NCBI RefSeq assembly: GCF_900172345.1
Contig: NZ_FWFY01000006.1
Coordinates: forward strand, 1 to 64,000
Length of the DNA: 64,000 bases
Reading direction: 5' to 3'
DNA from: Limimaricola soesokkakensis
Lineage (GTDB): Bacteria > Pseudomonadota > Alphaproteobacteria > Rhodobacterales > Rhodobacteraceae
Shown here: in pieces, positions 46,262 to 56,136 of the stretch
How the letters are laid out: each line of letters opens with the position of its first letter
How positions within the stretch are numbered: the stretch's first letter is position 1
Program-made: the position numbers and the translations under genes
The notes under the pieces: generated by a model
The model's input: only the letters and a program-made list of their open reading frames with translations
The model's database searches: none
Told to the model about the DNA's origin: nothing

Positions 46262-47752
46262 TCATTCGGCTGCGTGGCTGGTGTCGACGCCGACATTCTC
46301 GGCGTTCTGGTGCTTGAGCGCCGCGCGGATGCCGTCGCCGTAAGCCTGGTCGACCTTGTCGAAATGCGCCAGCTGGCGGTCGATGATCTCCTGCGGCACG
46401 CCGGTCATGGCGGTAGCGATGTTCGAGAACAGCCGGCTCTTCTGGCCCTCGTCGAACAGGTTGAACAGCGCCCGCGGCTGGCTGTAGTGATCCGCCTCCG
46501 AGCGGAAGTCGTAGCGGCCGACCTCACCCTCGTAGCGGTGCGGCGGCTCGGCCACCGACGGATCCTCGACCGGCCCGCCGAAGGAGTTCGGCTCGTAATA
46601 GGCGTCGGGGTTGGTGCGCAGGCCGAAGGGCATGGTGCCGTCGCGGTGATAGTGGTGCACCGGGCATTTCGGCTTGTTGACCTCAAGGCTCTCGTAATGC
46701 GTGCCGATCCGGTAGCGATGCGCGTCCGGGTAGGAGAACAGACGGCCCTGCAGCATCTTGTCGGGCGAGAAGCCGATACCCGGCACCACGTTGGACGGGT
46801 TGAAGGCCGACTGCTCGATCTCGGTGAAGTAGTTCTCGGCGTTGCGGTTCAGCTCCATCTCGCCGACCTTGATCAGCGGGTAGTCGCCATGCGGCCAGAC
46901 CTTGGTGAGATCAAAAGCCGACCAGCCGGTCTTCTTTTCGAACTCGATCGCTTCCATCTCGGGCATCACCTGGATGAACATGTCCCATTTCGGGAAATGC
47001 CCGCCCGCAATCGTGCCGAACAGCGCCTCCTGATAGGTCTCGCGGCTCTTGCCGATGACCTGCACCGCCTCGTCATTGGTAAAGTGCTTGTGGCCCTGCT
47101 GGGTCTTGAAGTGGAACTTCACCCAGAACCGCTCGCCCTGGTCGTTCCACAGCGAGAAGGTGTGGCTGCCGTAGCCGTTCATGTGCATCGGCGTCTGCGG
47201 CAGGCCGCGATCCGACATCAGGATCGTCACCTGGTGCAGGCTCTCGGGGCAAAGCGACCAGAAGTCCCACATCGCGGTGGCCGAGCGCAGGTTGGTCTGC
47301 GGGTGGCGCTTTTGCGTGTGGATGAAGTCCGGGAACTTGTAAGGGTCGGCCACGAAGAACACGGGCGTATTGTTGCCCACGAGATCCCAGTTGCCTTCCT
47401 CGGTGTAGAACTTCAGCGCGAAGCCGCGCACGTCACGCTCGGCGTCGGCGGCACCCTGTTCACCGGCCACGGTGGAAAAGCGGGCGAGCATCTCGGTCTC
47501 GGTGCCCGGCTTGAACACGGCGGCGCGGGAATACTTGGTGATGTCCTCGGTGACGCGCAGGGTGCCATAGGCACCCCAACCCTTGGCGTGGACAACGCGC
47601 TCGGGGATCCGCTCGCGGTTCTGGTGCGCCAGCTTCTCGATCAGCTGGTAGTCCTCGAGCAGGACGGGGCCGCGCGGGCCGACGGTCTTGGAGTTCTGGT
47701 TGTCGGCGACGGGCGCGCCGGCGGAAGTTGTCAGGCGGGGTCTGTCGGTCAT
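46262..47752 (-). CDS. katA: Monofunctional haem catalase
   Basis: 496 residues from ATG 47752 ([20 protein letters not shown]). Small-subunit clade 3 catalase: active His in [16 protein letters not shown], Asn in [19 protein letters not shown], and the haem-ligand Tyr in [17 protein letters not shown]. It disproportionates H2O2. Divergent from oxyR across a 106-bp region, the common OxyR-katA arrangement, so peroxide induction is expected. Confidence 0.98.
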   Translation of the reverse strand: MTDRPRLTTSAGAPVADNQNSKTVGPRGPVLLEDYQLIEKLAHQNRERIPERVVHAKGWGAYGTLRVTEDITKYSRAAVFKPGTETEMLARFSTVAGEQGAADAERDVRGFALKFYTEEGNWDLVGNNTPVFFVADPYKFPDFIHTQKRHPQTNLRSATAMWDFWSLCPESLHQVTILMSDRGLPQTPMHMNGYGSHTFSLWNDQGERFWVKFHFKTQQGHKHFTNDEAVQVIGKSRETYQEALFGTIAGGHFPKWDMFIQVMPEMEAIEFEKKTGWSAFDLTKVWPHGDYPLIKVGEMELNRNAENYFTEIEQSAFNPSNVVPGIGFSPDKMLQGRLFSYPDAHRYRIGTHYESLEVNKPKCPVHHYHRDGTMPFGLRTNPDAYYEPNSFGGPVEDPSVAEPPHRYEGEVGRYDFRSEADHYSQPRALFNLFDEGQKSRLFSNIATAMTGVPQEIIDRQLAHFDKVDQAYGDGIRAALKHQNAENVGVDTSHAAE

Positions 47753-47831
47753 GGCTGTCCTCCGGGGGGTGGCTTCGCGGCGCAATATGACCCGGTCGCC
47801 CGAGAAGGCAAAATCGGATTTTCTGGCCCTT

Positions 47832-47852
47832 CCCATAAGGCCGGGTTATGGG
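47832..47852. promoter_or_regulatory. Perfect palindrome upstream of oxyR, candidate OxyR site
   Basis: CCCATAA, 7-bp spacer, TTATGGG, ending 6 bp before the oxyR ATG in the katA/oxyR intergenic region. The dyad and the overlap with the oxyR start region are typical of a LysR-type autoregulatory site. The exact E. coli OxyR box (ATAG-N7-CTAT pairs) is not present. Confidence 0.6.
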
Positions 47853-47858
47853 TCCGTC

Positions 47859-48785
47859 ATGAATCCATCACTGAAACAGTTGCGCTACTTCGTGGCGCTG
47901 GCCGAAACCGGTGGCTTCGGCCGCGCCGCGGAGACCGTTTTCGTGTCGCAACCGGCGCTGAGCCAGCAGATCAAGGAGCTGGAAACGATCCTCGGGGTCG
48001 AGCTGGTCGAGCGGCTGCCGCGCGGCATCCGGCTGACCCGCGCCGGGCGCGAGGTGCTGGAGCGGTCGCGCCGGATCCTGGGCGAGGTGGCCGAGCTGGA
48101 GCGCGCGGCGCGGCTGTCGCGCGGGCTGACGGGGCGGCTGCGGTTGGGGGTGATCCCGACCGTCGCGCCCTATCTGCTGCCGATCGCCCTGACGCGGCTG
48201 CGGGCGCGCGACCTGACGCTCGACATCCGGGTGCGCGAGGCGCAGACCGAAAAGCTTCTCGACGATCTGGAGGCGGGGCGGGTGGATGCGGTGGTGGCGG
48301 CGCTGCCGCTGCCGGTGGCCGGTCTCGCGGTCGAGCCACTGATCTCGGACCGCTTCGTGCTGGCCGGGACGGCGGCGCGGCTGGCACGCTGGGTCGGTGA
48401 TCCCGAAGCGCTGCGGCCGACCTCGCTGGCGCCGGATCAACTGCTTCTGCTCGACGAGGGGCATTGCCTTGCCGATCAGGCGCTGGAGGTCTGCGGTCTC
48501 CGGGGGCGCGGCCGGGTCGATCTGGGGGCCTCGTCGCTGGCCACCTTGTCGGGGCTGGTGGCCGAGGGCTTCGGGCTCACATTGCTGCCCGAGATCGCGC
48601 TTCGGGCCGAAACCGCGGCGGCGCCGGGCCTGGCGCTGATGCGCTTTGCGACGCCGGAGCCCGCGCGCGAGCTGGCGCTGGTACGCCGGGCCGGGGGCGA
48701 TGGCGGCTGGGCCGCGCCCTTGGCCGATCTGCTGCGCGAGGCGGGGGCCGAGCTTATGGGCTCGGCCCGCACCGTCTGTCCGTAA
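47859..48785 (+). CDS. oxyR: Peroxide-sensing LysR regulator OxyR
   Basis: 308 residues from ATG 47859 (MNPSLKQLRYFVALAETGGF). LysR HTH at 1-60 includes RAAETVFVSQPALSQQIKELE. The C-terminal sensor domain has LLLLDEGHCLADQALEVCGL: two Cys nine residues apart in the same setting as Cys199 and Cys208 of E. coli OxyR (GHCLRDQAMGFC), which form the H2O2-induced disulfide. Divergent from katA. Confidence 0.96.
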   Translation: MNPSLKQLRYFVALAETGGFGRAAETVFVSQPALSQQIKELETILGVELVERLPRGIRLTRAGREVLERSRRILGEVAELERAARLSRGLTGRLRLGVIPTVAPYLLPIALTRLRARDLTLDIRVREAQTEKLLDDLEAGRVDAVVAALPLPVAGLAVEPLISDRFVLAGTAARLARWVGDPEALRPTSLAPDQLLLLDEGHCLADQALEVCGLRGRGRVDLGASSLATLSGLVAEGFGLTLLPEIALRAETAAAPGLALMRFATPEPARELALVRRAGGDGGWAAPLADLLREAGAELMGSARTVCP

Positions 48786-48856
48786 CGCGCGTTCTGCGAT
48801 CTGGAAGCAACGCGCGTTCCGCGCGATCTGTGCCTAACGCGCGCTCCGCGCGATCT
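48784..48856. repeat. Three tandem copies of a GC-rich imperfect dyad after oxyR
   Basis: Copies at 48784-48802 (AACGCGCGTTCTGCGATCT), 48809-48829 and 48836-48856. The second adds two bases (CGCG before ATCT), and the third has GCTCC for GTTCC. Unit spacing is 25 and 27 bp. Each copy contains CGCGCGTTCCGCGCG-type self-complementarity. It lies between convergent oxyR and the peroxiredoxin gene and may act as a terminator or REP-like element. Confidence 0.75.
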
Positions 48857-48868
48857 ACCCGTGGGAGA

Positions 48869-49423
48869 TCAGGCGGCCTGCTCGCGCGAGGCCTCTTCGA
48901 GCCAGGCGAGGACGTTTTCCGGCGAGGAGACGCCGTAGGGGTCCTCGGGGTGGTTGTCGCACAGGCCCGGCTCCTCGAACCACGCCTCGACGCGGCCATC
49001 ATTGATCACGGCGGCATAGCGCCAGGAGCGCAGCCCGAAGCCCAGATTGTCCTTGCGCACCAGCATGCCGGCGCGGCGGGTGAACTCGCCGGAGCCGTCG
49101 GGGATCACCTCCACATTCTCGAGGTTCTGGGCGCGGGCCCACTGGTTCATCACGAAGGCGTCGTTGACCGACATGCAGTAAATCGCGTCGATGCCATGGT
49201 CGCGGAACGCCTCGACGTTCTTCTCGAAGCCCGGCAGCTGGTAGGTCGAGCAGGTCGGGGTGAAGGCGCCGGGCAGCGAGAACAGCACCACGCGCTTGCC
49301 CGCGAAATAGGAGGCGGTGTCGCGCTCTTCCCAGCGGAACGGGTTGGGGCCTTCGATGCTCTCGTCGCGGACGCGGGTGCGGAAGGTCACGTCGGGAATA
49401 CGGGCGCCGGGCTGCATGGGCAT
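48869..49423 (-). CDS. Peroxiredoxin of the Prx5 type
   Basis: 184 residues from ATG 49423; Met at 49417 is also possible. AhpC/TSA-like fold: GKRVVLFSLPGAFTPTCSTYQLPGF with the peroxidatic Cys in PTCS, then DAIYCMSVNDAFVMNQWARA and RSWRYAAVINDGRVEAWFEE. A late Cys in EEPGLCDNHPEDPYGVSSPENVL may resolve the sulfenic acid; no glutaredoxin domain is fused. It reduces peroxides and so fits next to katA and oxyR. Confidence 0.93.
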   Translation of the reverse strand: MPMQPGARIPDVTFRTRVRDESIEGPNPFRWEERDTASYFAGKRVVLFSLPGAFTPTCSTYQLPGFEKNVEAFRDHGIDAIYCMSVNDAFVMNQWARAQNLENVEVIPDGSGEFTRRAGMLVRKDNLGFGLRSWRYAAVINDGRVEAWFEEPGLCDNHPEDPYGVSSPENVLAWLEEASREQAA

Positions 49424-49620
49424 GCTCCTGTCTGTCGGTTCGTTGATTTCGGAGCCCGATCTAAGAAATCGGGCACGGCTACGCAATGCTGCAATGCAGC
49501 AGATCGGCGCTGGAGCTTGGATGCATGGCGGGGTTGCAGCAACTGCCGGGCCAGCGGCCCGAGCCGCGTTGCGCCCGTACGTCATGGGGCCTATGTATCG
49601 ACGAGGCCAAGAGGAAAGGC

Positions 49621-50577
49621 ATGATCGTGCGCGACCTGAAGATCCCCGGCGACCGCCACCCCGAAAAGGCGCGCCGCGCCGACAGCGCGCCGCAGCCCAA
49701 GAAGCCGGAATGGATCCGGGTCAAGGCGCCGACCTCGGAAGGCTACAAGCAGACCCGCGACATCATGCGCGAGCACAAGCTGGTGACGGTCTGCGAGGAG
49801 GCGGGTTGCCCCAATGTCGGCGAATGCTGGAGCCAAGGCCACGCCACCATGATGATCATGGGCGAGATCTGCACCCGCGGCTGCACCTTTTGCAACGTGG
49901 CGACGGGGCGGCCCGACGCGCTCGACGTGTTCGAACCGGGCCGTGTCGCCGACGCGGTGAAGAAGCTCGGTCTGAACCACGTGGTGATCACCTCCGTCGA
50001 TCGCGACGACGTCGATGACGGCGGGGCCGCGCATTTCGCGCAGACGATCCGCGCGGTGCGGCGCCAATCGCCCGGCACCACGATCGAGATCCTGACCCCG
50101 GATTTCCTGCGCGCGAAGCCGGGATCGCTGGAGGTGGTGGTCGAGGCGAAGCCGGACGTGTTCAACCACAACCTCGAAACCGTGCCCGGCCTCTACCCGG
50201 AGGTGCGGCCCGGCGCGCGCTATTTCCACAGCCTGCGGCTGTTGCAGCGGGTCAAGGAGCTGGACCCGTCGATGTTCACCAAATCGGGCATCATGGTGGG
50301 TCTGGGCGAGGACAAGCAGGCCGTGCATCAGGTGATGGACGACATGCGCGCCGCCGACATCGATTTCCTGACCATCGGCCAATATCTGCAGCCGACGCCC
50401 AAGCACCACGCGGTGGACCGTTTCGTCACGCCCGACGAATTCGCAAGCTACGAGAAGGCGGCGCGCGGCAAGGGCTTCCTGATGGTGTCGGCGACGCCGC
50501 TCACCCGGTCGTCTTATCACGCGGGCGAGGATTTCGCGCAGCTGCGCGCGGCGCGACTGGCCCGTCTGGGCGCCTGA
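49621..50577 (+). CDS. lipA: Lipoyl synthase
   Basis: 318 residues from ATG 49621 with GAGGAAAGG upstream. Auxiliary Fe-S cluster Cys set [14 protein letters not shown], radical-SAM CxxxCxxC in [16 protein letters not shown], the conserved [35 protein letters not shown] and the C-terminal [10 protein letters not shown]. It inserts two sulfur atoms into octanoyl domains of E2 subunits and GcvH. Confidence 0.98.
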   Translation: MIVRDLKIPGDRHPEKARRADSAPQPKKPEWIRVKAPTSEGYKQTRDIMREHKLVTVCEEAGCPNVGECWSQGHATMMIMGEICTRGCTFCNVATGRPDALDVFEPGRVADAVKKLGLNHVVITSVDRDDVDDGGAAHFAQTIRAVRRQSPGTTIEILTPDFLRAKPGSLEVVVEAKPDVFNHNLETVPGLYPEVRPGARYFHSLRLLQRVKELDPSMFTKSGIMVGLGEDKQAVHQVMDDMRAADIDFLTIGQYLQPTPKHHAVDRFVTPDEFASYEKAARGKGFLMVSATPLTRSSYHAGEDFAQLRAARLARLGA

Positions 50578-50607
50578 TTTCGGTCGTATCGAGAAATCCG
50601 CCGCCGA

Positions 50608-51510
50608 TCACTCGGCGGCGGGTTCGATCGCCGGCACCGCCTTGAGATAGGCGGCAATGGCCGCGCGGTCCTCGTCGGGCAGCTTCGCGAGTTCGGACAC
50701 CACCGCCGCCATCTCGCCGCCCGCGGTATCGAATTCCGGCGTGAAGCCGGTGCCGAGGTAATAGGCGATCTCTCCCTCGGACCACTTGAGCCCGCCGGGG
50801 GTGATGTTGGGAATGCGTCCATCGCCCGAGGGGTTGGGTGCGCCACCGAGCCACTGCGCGTGATCGAGCCCGCCCAAGGGCCCGCGCGGCGTGTGGCATT
50901 CGCCGCAATGGCCCAGCGCCTCGGCAAGGTAGCGGCCGCGCGCCGCGGTCTCCGGCAGGTCATCCTCGATCACCCAGGCTTGTCGCAGGTTGAGCGCCTT
51001 CCACAGCCCGACACCGCGCCGGATCGAGAAGGGAAACGGCACCTCGTGCGGCAGGTTTTCCTGCGAGGAGGGCGGCAGGGTTCGCAGATGCGCCACGAGG
51101 TCGCGCATGTCCTGCGGATCGGCCATGGCATAGGCGGCATAGGGCAGGGCGGGATAGTAATGCGCGCCCGAGGGCGACACCCCGCGCATCACCGCATCCA
51201 TGATCTCGGCATCGGACCAGTCCCCCACGCCCTGCGGCGATGGCGAGATGTTGGGCGCATGGAAGGTCCCGAAGGGCGAGTCGAAGGCCATGCCCCCCGC
51301 CAACAGGGGGGCCTCGCCGATATCCGTATCGGGCGCGACGTGGCACGAGGCGCAGCCTGCGGCCGCGAAGACCAGCGCGCCGCGCTCGGGATCGCCCGGC
51401 GGCCCTTCGACCGCCGAGGCAGGAAGCGGCTCGGGCGAGGTGAGCATCCAGCCCACCCCGCCCGCCAACAGGATGATGGCGATCGCCGCCCCGAGCGCGC
51501 GTCCGATCAT
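50608..51510 (-). CDS. Membrane-anchored or secreted dihaem cytochrome c
   Basis: 300 residues. N-terminal hydrophobic helix IGRALGAAIAIILLAGGVGWML (anchor or signal), then two cytochrome c domains with CASCH near residue 52 and CGECH near 200. The second domain has GRYLAEALGHCGECHTPRGPLG, typical of dihaem subunits of alcohol/aldehyde dehydrogenases and related enzymes. No partner dehydrogenase gene is nearby. Its start overlaps the stop of the cytochrome c' gene (ATGA). Confidence 0.9.
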   Translation of the reverse strand: MIGRALGAAIAIILLAGGVGWMLTSPEPLPASAVEGPPGDPERGALVFAAAGCASCHVAPDTDIGEAPLLAGGMAFDSPFGTFHAPNISPSPQGVGDWSDAEIMDAVMRGVSPSGAHYYPALPYAAYAMADPQDMRDLVAHLRTLPPSSQENLPHEVPFPFSIRRGVGLWKALNLRQAWVIEDDLPETAARGRYLAEALGHCGECHTPRGPLGGLDHAQWLGGAPNPSGDGRIPNITPGGLKWSEGEIAYYLGTGFTPEFDTAGGEMAAVVSELAKLPDEDRAAIAAYLKAVPAIEPAAE

Positions 51511-51977
51511 TCTTCGGGTTTGCGGTAATCTTCGTGGCAGCTACCGCAGGCCTCGCCCAGTGGACCCATGGCCGCCTGGAGGGATGCCAGATCAGTGCCG
51601 GCGGCCTCCTCCATCTTCATCGCGGCCTCGTGCAGCGCCTCGGTCTTGGAGTTGAAGTCGTCCATGTTCTCCCAGATGGCGGGAAGCGCGCGGCTCTCCT
51701 CGAGATCCTCGCTCGAAGAGCCCTCGACCCAGTAGAACCTCTGATCGATGGAGCCGAGCGCCGCGAGGTTGCCGGCGGCGGCGGCGGCCATCTCGGCGTC
51801 ATAGGGCTGCTCTTCCTTGGCCATCGCGCCGAGCATGCCGATATTGAGACCCATGAGCTTCATGTGACCCTCGCGCAGCGATTGCGCCCGCTCGGGGTCG
51901 AGGCCCTGGGCCAGCGCCATCGGGGCAAGAGCGGCAATGACGAGGCTGCCGGCGAGAAGACGGAACGAACGTGTCAT
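51507..51977 (-). CDS. Cytochrome c' (class II cytochrome c)
   Basis: 156 residues with a signal peptide (RLLAGSLVIAALAPMALAQG). A four-helix protein: REGHMKLMGLNIGMLGAMAK at the start, WENMDDFNSKTEALHEAAM in the middle, and the haem site near the C-terminus in GEACGSCHEDYRKPEE (CxxCH). Cytochromes c' bind NO and other small ligands in the periplasm. It precedes the dihaem cytochrome in one operon. Confidence 0.92.
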   Translation of the reverse strand: MTRSFRLLAGSLVIAALAPMALAQGLDPERAQSLREGHMKLMGLNIGMLGAMAKEEQPYDAEMAAAAAGNLAALGSIDQRFYWVEGSSSEDLEESRALPAIWENMDDFNSKTEALHEAAMKMEEAAGTDLASLQAAMGPLGEACGSCHEDYRKPEE

Positions 51978-52068
51978 AACGGTACTCCAAAACTTCCGGT
52001 GATCGTGCGGGCTACCGTAACGTAAGAACGCCTCACTCCAAAGCTGAATCACGCGCCCGTTATCTGCA

Positions 52069-52251
52069 TTACCGCATGAAAGATGTGCGCCCACCGGGCG
52101 TTACGGTCAGCGCCTCGGGCCAGCCCCAGGTTCGCTCGATGCCGACCAGCAGCAGGCACAGCAGGATCACCCCGGCGATCAGCGCCATCTGGCGCGGCGA
52201 GGAGGGATGCCGTGCCCAATGCGCCAGCCGCAACAGCCAATGGATGTTCAT
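52069..52251 (-). CDS. Small single-pass membrane protein (60 aa)
   Basis: MNIHWLLRLAHWARHPSSPR then QMALIAGVILLCLLLVGIERTWGWPEALTV: a basic N-terminus and one membrane helix, probably inside-in. I believe it belongs to a Rhodobacterales family found next to the coenzyme Q-binding gene, but cannot name it. Alone on the minus strand, divergent from that gene. Confidence 0.65.
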   Translation of the reverse strand: MNIHWLLRLAHWARHPSSPRQMALIAGVILLCLLLVGIERTWGWPEALTVTPGGRTSFMR

Positions 52252-52373
52252 CGCGCTCTTTCCCTGTCGATTCCGTGCCCCAGATCGGTGCCGAGACGAG
52301 GTGCCGCATGACCGGCGGGGTTGATCTCCACCACCGCCGGGGCGAGATGGGACCAGACAGGAAGGAAAGATCG

Positions 52374-52823
52374 ATGCCGACACATTCCGAGACCCGCACG
52401 CTGCCCTACAGCTCGCAGCAGATGTACGACCTGGTCGCGGATGTCGGCAACTATCCCAAGTTCCTGCCATGGACCGCCGCCGCGCGGGTCCGGTCGGTGA
52501 CGCCCGAAGGCGATCACGAGGTGATGCTCGCCGACATGGTGATCTCTTTCAAGGTGTTCCGCGAACGCTTCGGCAGCCGGGTGACGCTCTGGCCCGAGCA
52601 GAAGAAGATCCACACCGAATATATCGACGGGCCGTTCCACCACCTCGTCAGCAACTGGAACTTCCACGACGTCGAAGGTGGCTCGGAGGTGCATTTCGAC
52701 GTCGATTTCGAGTTCCGCAACAGGCTCTTGCAGGGCGCGGCGGGGCTCTTCTTCAACGAGGCGATGCAGCGCGTGGTGCGCGCCTTCGAGCGGCGCGCGC
52801 AGGAGCTTTACGGCCGCCGCTGA
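52374..52823 (+). CDS. COQ10/RatA-type coenzyme Q-binding START protein
   Basis: 149 residues from ATG 52374. SRPBCC/START fold: [32 protein letters not shown] is the signature of the RatA/Coq10 group, then [45 protein letters not shown] and a C-terminal helix [18 protein letters not shown]. It is thought to chaperone ubiquinone in respiration. It overlaps convergent cinA by 16 bp. Confidence 0.93.
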   Translation: MPTHSETRTLPYSSQQMYDLVADVGNYPKFLPWTAAARVRSVTPEGDHEVMLADMVISFKVFRERFGSRVTLWPEQKKIHTEYIDGPFHHLVSNWNFHDVEGGSEVHFDVDFEFRNRLLQGAAGLFFNEAMQRVVRAFERRAQELYGRR

Positions 52824-53290
52824 GCCTTGATCGCCCCGATCACCGCCGCGATGGCGTGATCGCGCGCGAGGCTGCGCACCGTGTCGCGGCCGCGCGCCCC
52901 GAATTCGACCGTCTCGGTCTCGCAGCCCGAGGCGGTCGCCACCCCGAAACAGACGCGACCCTCTGGCTTGTGCTCGGAGGCGCCGGGCCCGGCGATGCCG
53001 GTGATCGCGACGGCGATGTCGGCGCCGGAACGCTCCAGTGCACCGCGCGCCATCTCGTCCGCGACCTGCTCGCTCACCGCGCCATGCGCTTCGAGGCTCT
53101 CGGCGCTGACGCCGAGCAGCGCCTGCTTGGCCGCGTTGGAATAGGTGACGACGCCCCAGTCGAAGACGTTCGAGGCGCCCGGCGTCTCGGTGATCGCGGC
53201 GGCCACCATGCCGCCGGTGCAGCTCTCGGCGGTGGCGACGCGCAGCCCCGCCTCGCGCGCGCCGTTCACCAGTCTCGCCGTGTCGCCCAT
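52808..53290 (-). CDS. CinA C-terminal-type NMN amidase
   Basis: 160 residues from ATG 53290, the single-domain form without the CinA N-terminal MoCF part. Motifs: [67 protein letters not shown]. It deamidates nicotinamide mononucleotide (PncC). Follows pgpA by 2 bp; operon ispDF-pgpA-cinA. Confidence 0.95.
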   Translation of the reverse strand: MGDTARLVNGAREAGLRVATAESCTGGMVAAAITETPGASNVFDWGVVTYSNAAKQALLGVSAESLEAHGAVSEQVADEMARGALERSGADIAVAITGIAGPGASEHKPEGRVCFGVATASGCETETVEFGARGRDTVRSLARDHAIAAVIGAIKAQRRP

Positions 53291-53292
53291 GC

Positions 53293-53790
53293 TCAGCCTC
53301 CGAAGATCATGACGCCATGCGCCAGCACCGCGAGCACAACGACGCCGAGCGCCGCGAAGATCCCGGCGACGACGTCGTCCAGCATCAGCCCGGTCACGTC
53401 GCCGCGCCGGTCCATGCGGCCGACGAGCCCGGGCTTCCAGATGTCGAACAGCCGGAACAGCACGAAGGCCGCGATCCAGCCGGGCCAAAGGTCGAGCACC
53501 GGCGCGCCGACATGGGCTGCGCCGAACAGCACCGGCCAGATCGCGATCCACTGGCCCACCACCTCGTCGATCACGACGTGAGAGGGGTCGTGGTCGCCCG
53601 ACCGCGCGGCTTCGGCGCGGGCGGCGGGAAAGCCCAGCCCCAGCGCCAGGGCGATCATGGCGAGCATCAGCCATGGCCCGCCGATCCAATGGATCGGCAG
53701 CGCCGCCGCGAGTGCCGCGAGCGAGCCCCAGGTGCCGGGGGCCGGGCGGATCAACCCGCTGTAGAAGAAGGTGGCGATCAGCCGGCTCAT
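53293..53790 (-). CDS. pgpA: Phosphatidylglycerophosphatase A
   Basis: 165 residues from ATG 53790, ATGA-overlapping the ispDF stop. PgpA membrane phosphatase: [40 protein letters not shown] (DE-x-GQ motif), [20 protein letters not shown] and [15 protein letters not shown]. It makes phosphatidylglycerol from its phosphate in the inner membrane. Confidence 0.96.
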   Translation of the reverse strand: MSRLIATFFYSGLIRPAPGTWGSLAALAAALPIHWIGGPWLMLAMIALALGLGFPAARAEAARSGDHDPSHVVIDEVVGQWIAIWPVLFGAAHVGAPVLDLWPGWIAAFVLFRLFDIWKPGLVGRMDRRGDVTGLMLDDVVAGIFAALGVVVLAVLAHGVMIFGG

Positions 53791-54938
53791 GCCTTCACCA
53801 GCGTCGCAGTGGCCATGGCGGCGATGCCCTCTTCGCGGCCCGGAAAGCCCAGACGCTCGGATGTGGTCGCCTTGACGCTGACCCGGCCCGGCTCGATCTG
53901 CATGATCCGCGCCAGTTCCGCGCGCATCGCCTCGGCATGCGGGCCGATCTTGGGCCGTTCGCAGATCAGCGTGACATCGCAATGAGTTATGGCAAAGCCT
54001 TCAACCCGGGCGAGATCGGCGGCATGGGCCAGAAAGATCTCTGAGCGGGCGCCCTTCCACTGCGGATCGGAGGGCGGGAAATGCTGGCCGATATCGCCAT
54101 GGGCCAAGGCGCCATAGATCGCGTCGGTCAGCGCATGCATGCCGACATCGGCGTCGGAATGGCCCTTCAGCCCGCGGTCATGCGCGATCTCGACGCCGCA
54201 GAGCCAAAGGCTCTCGCCCGGCTCGAAGGCGTGCACGTCGAATCCGTTGCCCGTTCTTACATCCATGTCGCACCCCAATATCCTCTCGGCGCGGATGAAA
54301 TCCTGCGCATCGGTGATCTTCAGATTGTTCTCGTGGCCTGGCACGACCTTGACCGCAAGCCCGGCGGCGCGGGCCACCGCGACGTCGTCCGCGGCGGGCG
54401 GACCCTCATGCGCCTGATGCGCCGCGAGGATCGCCTTGAAATCGAACCCCTGCGGGGTTTGCGCCCGCACCAGCCCCTCGCGCGAGGGGGCTTCGGCCAC
54501 CGCGCCGGCCTCCACCCGCCACAGCGCGTCGGTGAGCACCAGCCCCGGCGCGGCGGCCAGGCCGTGATCGAGCGCGGCGATCACCGCCTCGATCGTTTCG
54601 CGCGGGACCAGCGGCCGCGCGGCGTCGTGGATCAGCACCCGGTCCGGCGCCAGCGGCGCCAGCGCCTCGAGCCCGGCGCGCACCGAATGCGCCCGCTCGG
54701 CGCCGCCCGGCACCACGAGCTCGGCCATCGCCTCGACCGCCGGGTAGCGGCCCATCGCCTCGGGGTGCAGCACCAGGCAGATCGGACCGAAACCGGCAAA
54801 GGCCTCGATCGTGCGCGCCAGCACCATGCGGCCGCCGAGATCGCGCCATTGCTTGGGCAGTCCGCCGCCCGCGCGCAGGCCGCGTCCCGCCGCCACGATC
54901 ACGATGGCCAGGCCTTCGGCCCGAGAAGTTGGTGTCAT
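53787..54938 (-). CDS. ispDF: Bifunctional IspD/IspF of isoprenoid synthesis
   Basis: 383 residues from ATG 54938 with GGAGAC upstream. IspD domain at 1-225: [20 protein letters not shown] (nucleotide-binding), [13 protein letters not shown] and PQGFDFKAI. IspF domain from about 226: [15 protein letters not shown] (DxH metal site), [21 protein letters not shown] and [12 protein letters not shown]. It makes CDP-ME from MEP and closes MEcPP, two non-consecutive steps of the MEP pathway; the fusion is usual in alphaproteobacteria. Confidence 0.98.
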   Translation of the reverse strand: MTPTSRAEGLAIVIVAAGRGLRAGGGLPKQWRDLGGRMVLARTIEAFAGFGPICLVLHPEAMGRYPAVEAMAELVVPGGAERAHSVRAGLEALAPLAPDRVLIHDAARPLVPRETIEAVIAALDHGLAAAPGLVLTDALWRVEAGAVAEAPSREGLVRAQTPQGFDFKAILAAHQAHEGPPAADDVAVARAAGLAVKVVPGHENNLKITDAQDFIRAERILGCDMDVRTGNGFDVHAFEPGESLWLCGVEIAHDRGLKGHSDADVGMHALTDAIYGALAHGDIGQHFPPSDPQWKGARSEIFLAHAADLARVEGFAITHCDVTLICERPKIGPHAEAMRAELARIMQIEPGRVSVKATTSERLGFPGREEGIAAMATATLVKA

Positions 54939-55137
54939 CGGGGGCACTTTGTCTCCTTCACGCGGCCGTCGGGCTTGTGTAGGGGCTGGCATGAGGCGGT
55001 GCAATTCCATCCTTTTCGGCAAACATCTGCATATATTTTGTGCAAACGCGATATGCTGAGGCAGTCTTGTACCCCCTGCGATTGTGGCGCCTCGTGGCGA
55101 CCCGTAGATCACTCCCAGACGCACAGGTTTTAGGCAA

Positions 55138-56136
55138 ATGACACCCGCCCCGCTTTCCCCCATCGATCTCGGTTCCGGCGTGTCGCTGGACGCACCGGCG
55201 GCGCTGGCGCCGCTGGCGGGGATCACCGACCTGCCGTTCCGCAGCCTTGTCGGCTCGTTCGGCGCCGGCTGGGTGGTCTCGGAGATGGTGGCGAGCCAGG
55301 AGATGGTGCAGGCCAAGCCGGGCGTGCGGGAGCGGGCCGAGCTGGGCTTCGAGCGCGCCGACACGGCTGTGCAGCTCGCCGGGCGCGATCCTTACTGGAT
55401 CGCCGAGGCCGCCCGCATGGTCGAGGCGAACGGCGCGAAGCTCATCGACATCAACATGGGCTGCCCGGCCAAGAAGGTCACGGGCGGGCTGTCGGGCTCG
55501 GCGCTGATGAAGACGCCGGACCATGCGCTGCGGCTGATCGAGGCGGTGGTCGGCGCGGTCTCGGTGCCGGTCACCCTGAAGACCCGGCTGGGCTGGGATG
55601 ACGACATGCTGAACGCGCCCGAGATCGCGCGGCGCGCCGAAAGCGCAGGCGTGCGTATGGTGACGATTCACGGGCGCACTCGCTGCCAGTTCTACAAGGG
55701 ATCGGCCGATTGGGCCGCGATCCGGGCGGTGCGCGAAGCGGTGTCGATCCCGGTGATCGCCAATGGCGACATCACCGACGCGGCCACGGCACGGCAGGCG
55801 CTGGCGCAATCTGGCGCATCCGGAGTGATGATCGGCCGCGGCGCGCAGGGACGCCCCTGGTTGCCGGCGCAGGTCATCGCGGCGCTGCGCGGCACGCCGG
55901 GCCCGAATGTCCCGCAGGGACGCGACTTCATCGACATGGTTTCAGGACATTACGAGGCGATGCTCGCGTTCTATGGCAGCACGCTCGGCGGCCGTGTCGC
56001 GCGGAAGCATCTGGGCTGGTACATGGACGAGTCGGGCACGCCCGAAGCGCTGCGCCGCGAAGTGTTGACCGCCGCGCCGGAACGGGTGCTGGGGCTTCTC
56101 GGGCTGGCGCTCGATGGCGAAAGGCGGGCGGCATGA
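55138..56136 (+). CDS. dusB: tRNA-dihydrouridine synthase (DusB)
   Basis: 332 residues. Motifs: [21 protein letters not shown] at the start, [21 protein letters not shown] with the catalytic Cys, [36 protein letters not shown] and [13 protein letters not shown] (FMN site). It reduces uridines in the tRNA D loop. Heads the dusB-ntrBC unit; the stop overlaps the ntrB start as ATGA, as in enterobacterial dusB-fis and rhodobacterial nifR3-ntrBC. Confidence 0.97.
   Translation: MTPAPLSPIDLGSGVSLDAPAALAPLAGITDLPFRSLVGSFGAGWVVSEMVASQEMVQAKPGVRERAELGFERADTAVQLAGRDPYWIAEAARMVEANGAKLIDINMGCPAKKVTGGLSGSALMKTPDHALRLIEAVVGAVSVPVTLKTRLGWDDDMLNAPEIARRAESAGVRMVTIHGRTRCQFYKGSADWAAIRAVREAVSIPVIANGDITDAATARQALAQSGASGVMIGRGAQGRPWLPAQVIAALRGTPGPNVPQGRDFIDMVSGHYEAMLAFYGSTLGGRVARKHLGWYMDESGTPEALRREVLTAAPERVLGLLGLALDGERRAA

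Noticed and set aside
48784-48856. CRISPR array
   Set aside because: Only three units with 6-bp gaps, self-complementary CG-rich units and no cas gene.
52374-52823. RatA toxin of a toxin-antitoxin pair
   Set aside because: The START-domain protein matches the Coq10/RatA group, but there is no antitoxin partner; a coenzyme Q-binding role is more likely in this conserved context.
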